Shown here: piece by piece, positions 6,406 through 12,296 of the stretch | Layout of the letters: the number at the start of each line of letters is the position of its first letter | Position numbering within the stretch: position 1 is the first letter of the stretch | Origin: an uncultured Oscillospiraceae bacterium | GTDB lineage: Bacteria; Bacillota; Clostridia; Oscillospirales; Oscillospiraceae | Assembly: GCA_934573935.1 (NCBI GenBank) | Contig: CAKTMO010000030.1 | Location: 1 to 15,809, forward strand | Length of the DNA: 15,809 nucleotides | Reading direction: 5' to 3' | Made by a program: the position numbers and the translations under genes | The notes under the pieces: model-generated | What the model saw: only the letters and a program-made list of their open reading frames with translations | Databases searched by the model: none | What the model was told of the DNA's origin: nothing

Positions 6406-6453
6406 GCACATATCATGAAACGAACTGATTGAGAAAAAGAAAGGGCAGAGATC

Positions 6454-7383
6454 ATGGCCATCTATCATTCCGTATCGCAGCTTGTGGGCAACACCCCGCT
6501 GCTGAGCGTAGACAACTATGTCCGCCAGCGTCAGCTTCCCGCAGCCGTTCTGGTGAAGCTGGAGCGCTGCAACCCCGCCGGCAGCGCCAAGGACCGCGTC
6601 ACCCTGGAGATGCTGGACCAGGCGGAGGCCTCCGGCGCATTGCAGCCCGGCGGCACCGTCATCGAGCCTACCTCCGGCAATACCGGCATCGGCCTGGCCG
6701 CCATGGCCGTGTCCCGCGGCTACCATGTCATCCTCACCATGCCCGCCTCCATGAGCGCCGAGCGCCGCGCGCTGCTGAAGGCCTACGGCGCCCAGCTGGT
6801 GCTGGTGGAGACCGGCGGTATGGCCGGCGCCGTGGCCAAGGCCCAGGAGCTGGCCGCCTCGATCCCCAACAGCTTCCTCCCCGGCCAGTTCAATAACCCC
6901 GCCAACCCCGCCGCCCACTATAAGACCACCGGCCCCGAGATCTGGCGGGATACCGACGGCCATGTGGATATCTTCGTGGCCGGTGTGGGCACCGGCGGCA
7001 CCATCAGCGGCGTGGGCCGCTATCTGAAGGAGCAGGACCCCAACGTCCGCGTCGTGGCCGTGGAGCCCGCCGCCTCCCCACTGCTGAGCCAGGGCCACGC
7101 AGGCCCCCACGGCCTGCAGGGCATCGGCGCCAACTTCGTGCCCGAAAACTACGACGCCTCGGTGGTGGATGAGATCGTCACCGTCACCGATGAGGACGCC
7201 TACCTCACCGGCCGCCTGCTGGCCCGCACCGAGGGCGTCATGGCCGGTATCACCTCCGGCGCGGCCCTGTGGGCCGCCGACGAGCTGGCCCGCCGTCCCG
7301 AGAATAAGGGCAAGACCATCGTGGCCCTGCTGCCTGACGACGGCGGCCGTTACCTGTCCACCCCCCTGTGGTCGGAGGAATAA
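6454..7383 (+). CDS. cysK: Cysteine synthase (O-acetylserine sulfhydrylase)
   Basis: PLP enzyme making L-cysteine from O-acetylserine and sulfide in the cytoplasm; 309 residues, the normal length. The PLP Lys is K46 in NPAGSAKDR. The substrate loop TSGNTG is at 73-78, the phosphate-binding GVGTGGT at 177-183, ITSGAAL carries the conserved Ser near the PLP ring, and PDDGGRYLST is the usual C-terminal mark. The start VGNTPLL is typical of the family. An AAAGGG-type ribosome site precedes the ATG. It is the first gene of a two-gene operon with cysE, 2 bases apart, and lies behind the Cys-codon leader and terminator, so its transcription is likely raised when charged tRNA-Cys is low. CysM-type activity on other sulfur donors cannot be excluded by sequence alone. 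Confidence 0.97.
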   Translation: MAIYHSVSQLVGNTPLLSVDNYVRQRQLPAAVLVKLERCNPAGSAKDRVTLEMLDQAEASGALQPGGTVIEPTSGNTGIGLAAMAVSRGYHVILTMPASMSAERRALLKAYGAQLVLVETGGMAGAVAKAQELAASIPNSFLPGQFNNPANPAAHYKTTGPEIWRDTDGHVDIFVAGVGTGGTISGVGRYLKEQDPNVRVVAVEPAASPLLSQGHAGPHGLQGIGANFVPENYDASVVDEIVTVTDEDAYLTGRLLARTEGVMAGITSGAALWAADELARRPENKGKTIVALLPDDGGRYLSTPLWSEE

Positions 7384-7385
7384 CC

Positions 7386-8246
7386 GTGTACGAGGATCAT
7401 ATTCGCGCTGCGGCCTGCGTGATGGCCGAAACTATGAAAAACGCCAACGTCCCCATGTATGGCAGCCGCCTGCGCCTGCCGGAGCGCAAGGCCATCATTG
7501 CACTGCTCAAGGAGATGCGCCAGCTGCTGTTTCCCGCCTATTTCGGCGATCCGGCGCTGATGACGCTGGCGGCGGCGGATTACGCCGCCCTGCTGCTGGA
7601 GCGGATCGAGACCAGCCTTGCCCGCCAGATCGCCCTGGCGCTGCCGGAGGAGCGGGAGGCCGATGCCCCCCGCATCGCCCGCGAGGTGGTGGACCAGCTG
7701 CCCCGCATCCAGCAGCTGCTGCTGACGGACGTGGACGCCATCTTTGACGGCGACCCCGCCGCCCAGAACCGCGAGGAGATCATCCTGGCCTACCCCGGCC
7801 TGTTCGCCATCTTCGCCTATCGGGTCAGCCACGAGCTGTACCTGCGCCATGTGCCCACCATCCCCCGCATGATGACCGAGTACGCCCACAGCCGCACCGG
7901 TATCGACATCCACCCCGGCGCACAGATCGGCAGCTATTTCTTCATCGACCACGGCACCGGCATCGTGGTGGGCGAGACCACCGTTATCGGCGACCATGTG
8001 AAGCTGTACCAGGGCGTGACCCTGGGCGCCCTCAGTCCCCGTGGCGGCCGCAGCCACAGCAGCGGCAAGCGCCACCCCACCGTGGGCGACGGCGCCACCA
8101 TCTACTCCGGCGCCTCCATCTTCGGCGGCGAGACCACCATCGGCGAAAACGCCGTCGTGGGCGGCAACGCCTTCCTCACCGAGTCCGTGGCCGACAACGC
8201 CCGCGTCGTCATTCGTCCCCCCGAGACCATCATCCACAACCTGTAA
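7386..8246 (+). CDS. cysE: Serine O-acetyltransferase (EpsC/CysE type)
   Basis: Makes O-acetyl-L-serine from serine and acetyl-CoA, the substrate of CysK. 286 residues: an alpha-helical N-terminal half (to about 160), then a left-handed beta-helix with hexapeptide repeats (GIDIHPGAQIG, GIVVGETTVIG, KLYQGVTLGA, TIYSGASIFGG). Catalytic-site residues H176 (DIHPG) and D188-H189 (DHGTG) are present. I chose GTG at 7386 because GGAGGA (7374-7379) lies 6 bases upstream, inside the end of cysK; another GTG at 7368 in frame lies within cysK and has no such site. The protein ends PPETIIHNL straight after the beta-helix and lacks the longer tail ending in Ile that enters the CysK active site in the classical cysteine synthase complex, so complex formation is doubtful. 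A terminator follows. Confidence 0.95.
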   Translation: MYEDHIRAAACVMAETMKNANVPMYGSRLRLPERKAIIALLKEMRQLLFPAYFGDPALMTLAAADYAALLLERIETSLARQIALALPEEREADAPRIAREVVDQLPRIQQLLLTDVDAIFDGDPAAQNREEIILAYPGLFAIFAYRVSHELYLRHVPTIPRMMTEYAHSRTGIDIHPGAQIGSYFFIDHGTGIVVGETTVIGDHVKLYQGVTLGALSPRGGRSHSSGKRHPTVGDGATIYSGASIFGGETTIGENAVVGGNAFLTESVADNARVVIRPPETIIHNL

Positions 8247-8273
8247 AAAAAGCCGCCCCGGGCGGCTTTTTTG
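8245..8273 (+). terminator. Rho-independent terminator of the cysK-cysE operon
   Basis: AGCCGCC (8251-8257), loop CCG, GGCGGCT (8261-8267), flanked by an A-run and a T-run. It starts at the cysE stop codon. Confidence 0.9.
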
Positions 8274-8290
8274 CAGATATGCCCTATTTC

Positions 8291-8816
8291 GTAGGGCGGG
8301 GTGTCCTCACCCTGCCGCACGGTGAACGCAGCGGGTACATTGACCACCCGTAGGGCCCGGCGTCCCCAACGGCCCGCACCGGTAAACGCAGTAAGTACGG
8401 TGTAACCCTTCGTAGGGCGGGGTGCCCTCACCCCGCCGCACGGTGAACGCAGCGGGTACGTTGACCACCCGTAGGGCCCGGCGTCCCCAACGGCCCGCAC
8501 CGGTAAACGCAGTAAGTACGGTGTAACCCTTCGTAGGGCGGGGTGCCCTCACCCCGCCGCACGGTGAACGCAGCGGGTACGTTGACCACCCGTAGGGCCC
8601 AGCGTCCCCGACGACCCGCACCGGTGAACGCAGTAAGTACGGTGTAACCCTTCGTAGGGCGGGGTGCCCTCACCCTGCCGCACGGTGAACGCAGCGGGTA
8701 CGTTGACCACCCGTAGGGCCCAGCGTCCCCAACGGCCCGCACCGGTGAACGCAGTAAGTACGGTGTAACCCTTCGTAGGACGGGGTGCCCTCACCCCGCC
8801 GCACGGTGAACGCAAA
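8291..8816 (+). repeat. 121-bp tandem repeat array, four full units plus a partial fifth
   Basis: Units begin at 8291, 8412, 8533, 8654 and 8775, exactly 121 bp apart; the last stops near 8815. Each unit is itself two related halves: A (59 bp) starting GTAGGGCGGGGTGCCCTCAC and B (62 bp) starting GTAGGGCCCGGCGTCCCCAA. Both run through a variable palindromic core to GGT(G/A)AACGCAG. Half A carries the stem GGCGGGGTG/CACCCCGCC; the 8291 and 8654 units have a G-T wobble in it. Single A-like and diverged copies occur at 2581 and 2476. Units differ by only a few substitutions, suggesting recent expansion of an A-B dimer. Because 121 is not a multiple of three, reading frames across it are artefacts. 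Function unknown. Confidence 0.93.
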
Positions 8817-8844
8817 AAGTTTTCTCATGCACCGCACCCAAGAG

Positions 8845-8952
8845 CCTCCCTTGTGTAAAGGGAGGTGGCAGCTACGGCAGCATAGCTGCCGAGATCGCGG
8901 CTAAAAACATGCCACCGGCATGTTTTTTTAACGCCGCGATGGAGGGATTGTC
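8845..8952 (+). repeat. Three-hairpin dispersed element, copy 2
   Basis: Same order as the copy at 2628: CCTCCCTT/AAGGGAGG (8845-8865), CGGCAGC/GCTGCCG (8875-8891), then outer arms ATCGCGGC (8894-8901)/GCCGCGAT (8933-8940) enclosing AAAAACATGCC-ACC-GGCATGTTTTTTT, ending GGAGGGATTGTC. Two stems differ from copy 1 by paired substitutions that keep base pairing. The inner stem with seven T is a plausible terminator in both directions. Confidence 0.78.
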
Positions 8953-8985
8953 GCAAGATGGTGCGGTGGATACTTGATGGATGCT

Positions 8986-9051
8986 GCGGCGGCACAGCCG
9001 CCGCGATCGGCGCTAAAAACATGCCACCGGCATGTTTTTTTAACGCGCCGA
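8986..9051 (+). repeat. Two-hairpin dispersed element, copy 3 (lacks first stem)
   Basis: GCGGCGGC/GCCGCCGC (8986-9004), then outer arms TCGGCGC (9007-9013)/GCGCCGA (9045-9051) around the same inner core AAAAACATGCC-ACC-GGCATGTTTTTTT. Relative to copies 1 and 2 the outer stem has two compensatory pair changes. The CCTCCC/GGGAGG hairpin is missing. It lies 34 bases after copy 2 and upstream of the alanine racemase-like gene. Confidence 0.75.
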
Positions 9052-9060
9052 CGGTGCGAT

Positions 9061-9196
9061 GTAATTGCTGGATGCGCCATCGACAGGCATATTTTCCTCT
9101 CAACGGGCCATACTGAAACCGCGGCGGTGAAACATTTCTTCCGCCTGCCGCGTTTATCCTATGTACGCGATCCATATACCGCATGAGGAATTTACT
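9061..9196 (+). other. Leader region of the alanine racemase-like gene
   Basis: A weak promoter candidate is TTGCTG (9065-9070), 17 bases, CATATT (9088-9093). I see no riboswitch or other clear structure in the remaining bases before the ribosome site GAGGAA at 9185-9190. Confidence 0.3.
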
Positions 9197-10180
9197 ATGG
9201 CAGAATTGATCGTCAATACCGGGGCCGTCCTGCAGAACTACCGGCGCTATGCCGCCCATTCCCAGGTGATCCCCGTTCTCAAGGGCAATGCCTACGGCCT
9301 GGGTGCCCACCCCCTCCGCGAGCTGCTGGCCAAAGAGGGAGCCGCCCTCTTCGCCTGCGCCACACCGGAGGAGGCATTGGCCCTGGCCCAGCCGGAGACC
9401 GACCTGCTTTTGATGTGCTGCGTCCATGATATGACCCTGCTGCGGGCCCTGCTGCAGCGGCGCGTCATTCTCTCGGTGGAGAGTCTGGCCCAGGCCCAGG
9501 CCATCGACGCCCTTCATATGGACGCCCGCGTCCACCTGGCGGTGGACACCGGCTTCGGCCGCTTCGGCTTCCTGCCGGAGCAGGTGGCGGAGATGAAACA
9601 GGTCTTCGCCCTGCAAAATCTGAAAGTGCAGGGTATTTTCTCTCACTTCCGCGGCGCGGCGGCCGCGCCGGAGCAGTTCGCCCGCTTCAGCCGCGTGCTG
9701 CTGGAGCTGGACGGCTGCCCCGTGGGCCTGCGCCACATCGCCGCCACCCACACGGCGGATATCCCCCAATACCGTCTGGACGCGGTGCGCATCGGCGGCG
9801 GTCTCACCGGCTGCTGCGGCGGCGTGCCCGCCGCCACCCTGCAGGCGGAGGTCTGTACCGTCCGCCGCCTGAAGAAAGGCGACCGCGTAGGCTATGGCGA
9901 CACCCTCCTGCGGCGGGACACCGAGGTGGCCGTCCTGGCCGTGGGCACCGCCGATGGCGCCTTCACCTACCGCTACCGCGGCCTGCGCGCCTGCTGGCGT
10001 CAGCGCAAACGCCACGTGCTCATCGGTGGACGGGAGGCCCCCATCATCGCCCCGCCCGGCCTGACCCACACCATGGTGGACGTCACGGGCCTGGACTGCC
10101 ACAGCGGCGATATCGCCGTGATCCCCCACGATCTGGTGCTGACGGGCGAGCACGTCCCCCGCCGGTATACGGAGGAATAA
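9197..10180 (+). CDS. Alanine racemase-like PLP enzyme (divergent, compact)
   Basis: Fold type III PLP enzyme, probably interconverting L- and D-amino acids; alanine racemase supplies D-Ala for peptidoglycan. 327 residues, shorter than the usual 360-390. PLP Lys is K29 in PVLKGNAYGLG with the usual Tyr four residues on. HLAVDTGFGRFGF and FSHF match the barrel core, R198 in AVRIGGGLTG aligns with the Arg contacting the PLP ring, and Y233 in RVGYGDTLL aligns with the second catalytic base. The C-terminal beta domain follows. Deviations: RIGGGLTG in place of the usual R-G-LYG, and an ATHTADI segment where ANSAG-like sequence is usual. I use the ATG at 9197 with GAGGAA 6 bases before; the frame is open to 9161, but that start has no such site. 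It stands alone, with its own terminator. It may be a second racemase with altered specificity (inference). Confidence 0.85.
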   Translation: MAELIVNTGAVLQNYRRYAAHSQVIPVLKGNAYGLGAHPLRELLAKEGAALFACATPEEALALAQPETDLLLMCCVHDMTLLRALLQRRVILSVESLAQAQAIDALHMDARVHLAVDTGFGRFGFLPEQVAEMKQVFALQNLKVQGIFSHFRGAAAAPEQFARFSRVLLELDGCPVGLRHIAATHTADIPQYRLDAVRIGGGLTGCCGGVPAATLQAEVCTVRRLKKGDRVGYGDTLLRRDTEVAVLAVGTADGAFTYRYRGLRACWRQRKRHVLIGGREAPIIAPPGLTHTMVDVTGLDCHSGDIAVIPHDLVLTGEHVPRRYTEE

Positions 10181-10182
10181 AA

Positions 10183-10216
10183 AAGCACCGTGGACAGCGT
10201 CCACGGTGCTTTTTTG
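10183..10216. terminator. Bidirectional terminator between convergent genes
   Basis: AAGCACCGTGGAC (10183-10195), loop AGC, GTCCACGGTGCTT (10199-10211), then T-run. A-run on the other side lets it serve the minus-strand gene ending at 10224. Confidence 0.93.
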
Positions 10217-10223
10217 CCATAGG

Positions 10224-10691
10224 TTAAAATCCCCAGAGGATCATATCCCGCACCAGCAGTATCTCCGCCAGCAGGCAGAACGCCGCGAAAAGGAAGAAGA
10301 GCCCCCCGCCCAGAATCGGCTTTCTGGGCTTATCCTCTCGGATCAGGTCGGGCTTTTGGGGGTCATAATACCCCGTCACCTGCCGCCCCACGCCCTTGGC
10401 GCTGCCAAAGTCCTGGCGGCTGGAATAGGTGTAGGTCTTGCCGTCCACCGTGTACTCATAGGTGGGCAGATAGACCACATACCGCGCCAGACGGCTGGTG
10501 CCGTCCTCCTGCTCCTCCCAGCGCTCCACATCCTCTTTTCTGATGTCGGTCACGGTCATGGTGGTGGTGCCGGTGTACCGCCGCTTGTCGTCCTCGTAGC
10601 CCTGAAGGGCGCTCTTCCGGCTGCGAAGTCCCAGCCATACCATCAGCGCCCCCACCAGCGCCACGATCAACGCGGGAACCAAATTTTCCAT
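10224..10691 (-). CDS. Small membrane protein, DUF3592-like
   Basis: 155 residues. One N-terminal membrane helix (about residues 4-22, LVPALIVALVGALMVWLGL), a soluble middle, and a C-terminal hydrophobic segment (GGGLFFLFAAFCLLAEILLV). The middle part TGTTTMTVTDIRKED, then YVVYLPTYEYTVDGKTYTY and GRQVTGYYDPQKPDLI, matches the pattern of DUF3592-type proteins (beta-rich domain between membrane segments, with the Y-DP-NP-like motif). Function unknown. I start at ATG 10691 because AGGAGGAG stands just before it; an upstream ATG at 10709 would place that site inside the gene. It has its own promoter and a shared terminator. Confidence 0.8.
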   Translation of the reverse strand: MENLVPALIVALVGALMVWLGLRSRKSALQGYEDDKRRYTGTTTMTVTDIRKEDVERWEEQEDGTSRLARYVVYLPTYEYTVDGKTYTYSSRQDFGSAKGVGRQVTGYYDPQKPDLIREDKPRKPILGGGLFFLFAAFCLLAEILLVRDMILWGF

Positions 10692-10735
10692 CGTTTCTCC
10701 TCCTGCCATTAAGAATAGGAAACCCCTGTAAAACC

Positions 10736-10764
10736 AGTGTACCGTAAAACCCCGCCGCGGTCAA
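10736..10764 (-). promoter_or_regulatory. Promoter of the DUF3592-like gene
   Basis: Minus strand: -35 TTGACC (10764-10759), 17-base spacer, -10 TACACT (10741-10736). Confidence 0.65.
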
Positions 10765-10773
10765 TCGTTTTCA

Positions 10774-10805
10774 TAAAAAAGGGGAGGCTGCCGAAGCAGC
10801 CTCCC
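10774..10805 (-). terminator. Terminator of the lipoprotein gene
   Basis: Minus strand reads GGGAGGCTGC, loop TTCG, GCAGCCTCCC, then C and six T. A 10-bp perfect stem with a UUCG tetraloop, starting 6 bases after the stop codon of the gene at 10812. Confidence 0.93.
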
Positions 10806-10811
10806 GCGGCG

Positions 10812-11441
10812 TTATTCTGTTGCCATGGCGCTGAAAAAGCCCATCATCTCTTCCGTGTGATCCTCCACATAGCTGGTAAAGGTCACCACGCAGATGTACT
10901 GCTCCACCGGAATACACACCTGCAGCGACTGGGTGGGGAACCCGTTGTAGGTGGCGGTGGTCAGGATGCTCTGGTACTCGCCGCCTAAAAACTGCGTGGT
11001 CTGGGCCTCGGAGGTCACGTCCTCCATGCCGTCGATGGCGGCGTAGGCGCTCTTGGCCTGGGCGATGCCATTGGCGATAAAGGCGTCCATGTCCACGTCC
11101 GCGCCCTTGTTGTTCTCCTTGTCCACGCTGATGCCCACGCGGTACAGGCCGTCCTCGGTGATCAGGTACATATCCTGCACCTGTCCGCCGTCCTCCAGCC
11201 GCTGGTGCAGCGCGTCCGCCAGCGTGGTCTTCTCGTCAATGGTCACGCTGTTCATCTCCGCGATCTCGTTGTCGCTCATATAGCGGAAGGTCTCAGGGGC
11301 CGTACACACAAGGCCCAGGAATTCGCTGGTATATGTCTGCCCTTCCACGGCGCCGTGCCGGAAGTCCTTACCTCCGGCGGCGCAGCCGGTCATCGTCAGC
11401 GCCAGCGCCAGCAGCAGGGCGGGTATGGTTGCTCGTCTCAC
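10812..11441 (-). CDS. Predicted lipoprotein of unknown function
   Basis: 209 residues. Begins with two Arg, a hydrophobic core and lipobox T-M-T-G-C (ALLLALALTMTGCAAGG), so it should be lipid-anchored on the outside of the membrane. The rest is a soluble alpha/beta domain with YTSEFLGLVCTAPETFRYMS, then a helix-rich centre and a strand YQSILTTATYNGFPTQSLQV near the end. This pattern recalls small surface lipoproteins found next to no consistent partner; I do not recognise a family. The GTG start at 11441 is chosen because AGGAGGA lies 7-8 bases before it; the longer open frame to 11495 would add an Arg-rich stretch that spoils the signal peptide. It has its own promoter and terminator. Confidence 0.8.
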   Translation of the reverse strand: MRRATIPALLLALALTMTGCAAGGKDFRHGAVEGQTYTSEFLGLVCTAPETFRYMSDNEIAEMNSVTIDEKTTLADALHQRLEDGGQVQDMYLITEDGLYRVGISVDKENNKGADVDMDAFIANGIAQAKSAYAAIDGMEDVTSEAQTTQFLGGEYQSILTTATYNGFPTQSLQVCIPVEQYICVVTFTSYVEDHTEEMMGFFSAMATE

Positions 11442-11503
11442 GGGGTGTCTCCTCCTTCTTCCGCGCCGCCTCCAGAGGGGACGGGCGCAGTGCATATGAA
11501 AGA

Positions 11504-11532
11504 ATTATAGTGCAAAAAGTCAAATTCGTCAA
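11504..11532 (-). promoter_or_regulatory. Promoter of the lipoprotein gene
   Basis: Minus strand: -35 TTGACG (11532-11527), 17-base spacer, -10 TATAAT (11509-11504). A second TTGACT lies only 8 bases from the -10 and is badly spaced. Confidence 0.78.
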
Positions 11533-11563
11533 TACGCCATTCTTTTCCTGCCGAAAAAGCGGG

Positions 11564-11590
11564 AAAAAGAGGGGGAATTCCCCCTCTTTT
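11564..11590 (-). terminator. Terminator of the PLP enzyme / B3-B4 operon
   Basis: Minus strand AAAAGAGGGGG, loop AATT, CCCCCTCT then T-run; 8 bp of GC-rich stem plus A/T extension. It follows the stop codon at 11598 by a few bases. Confidence 0.88.
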
Positions 11591-11597
11591 CTGTGAT

Positions 11598-12278
11598 TTA
11601 CAGAACCTCCGGCACAACGATCTCGCCGCTGCCGCCGCAGTATTGCTCCGTGTCCGCGATCAGCTTGCGGGCGGTGTCCCACAAAAGCTCGTCCGGCGTG
11701 GCCTTGTTGCCCTGCACGATGTAAAAGACGTTTTTTGCCGCCTCATCCACCGCCGTCTTGTTCACCTGCCGGATCTCCAGACGGCACAGCACCTCGTTGC
11801 TGTCGTCGCAGTAGCAGTATTCATGGGCCGCCACCGGCACCGGCTCCGTCTGCCCCAGCGGCACGAACCGCTCGCTGCCGTCGGTGAACCGCAGCGTCAC
11901 GTTGCCGTCCACCTTGTCCATGTTGTGGGCCCCCAGCGCCAGCTTGCTCTCCAGCGACAGCAGGTTGTAGATGTCCACCGCCGTGTTGATGTAGAACATC
12001 TCCCCCTGCCCCTTCTTCAGCAGCTTGATCAGGTTTTCGCTGGCGGGAATGTTCTTCCGCCGCTTCACCCCCGTCTCGTCGTGAAGGATGTTGAAGCCCT
12101 CCAGCACCGGATCGGCGTGTACGTCCAGCTCCGCGTACTGTTCATAAAGCGCGTGGAGCTTCTGGGTGCGGTATGCCTTCCATTCGTCGGACTCCACCGT
12201 GTTGTCCATGCCGCGGATCACGGGAAACAGGATCTTCACTCCCGCGTCCAGCACCGCCTGCTGCACGAAAAACTTCAT
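11598..12278 (-). CDS. B3/B4 domain protein (PheT-editing-domain-like)
   Basis: 226 residues. The central and C-terminal parts (ENLIKLLKKGQGEMFYINTA, IYNLLSLESKLALGAHNMDK, FTDGSERFVPLG, then HEYCYCDDSNEVLCRLEIRQ and NVFYIVQGNKATPDELLWDT) match the B3/B4 domain of phenylalanyl-tRNA synthetase beta subunit, which in the synthetase edits mischarged tyrosyl-tRNA-Phe. Stand-alone copies are common in Firmicutes and Actinobacteria; whether they edit tRNA is not settled. The N-terminal 60 residues (VKILFPVIRGMDN...) are the usual extension of stand-alone forms. GGAGGT lies 7 bases before the ATG. It starts 18 bases after the PLP enzyme gene, so the two are probably co-transcribed. The link to a Cys/Met PLP enzyme is curious but unexplained. 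Confidence 0.88.
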   Translation of the reverse strand: MKFFVQQAVLDAGVKILFPVIRGMDNTVESDEWKAYRTQKLHALYEQYAELDVHADPVLEGFNILHDETGVKRRKNIPASENLIKLLKKGQGEMFYINTAVDIYNLLSLESKLALGAHNMDKVDGNVTLRFTDGSERFVPLGQTEPVPVAAHEYCYCDDSNEVLCRLEIRQVNKTAVDEAAKNVFYIVQGNKATPDELLWDTARKLIADTEQYCGGSGEIVVPEVL

Positions 12279-12296
12279 AGCAGTGACCTCCCTTCC

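Noticed and set aside
6207..6453. T-box riboswitch upstream of cysK
   Set aside because: I find no AGGGTGGNACCGCG-type motif, and the leader is too short for the usual stem I and antiterminator; the Cys-codon peptide explains the terminator better.
8102..8815. Four overlapping minus-strand frames in the tandem repeats with similar proteins
   Set aside because: They arise because the 121-bp unit shifts frame each time; the same peptide text reappears 121 bp apart in all frames. No ribosome sites support them.
8291..8816. CRISPR array
   Set aside because: Period is 121 bp with the whole unit repeated, no unique spacers of 30-40 bp, and no cas genes in the window.
8825..10204. Long minus-strand open frame (459 codons) across repeats and the alanine racemase-like gene
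   Set aside because: It is antisense to a gene with clear family motifs, is rich in His/Gly/Gln as GC-rich shadow frames are, and runs through the hairpin repeats.
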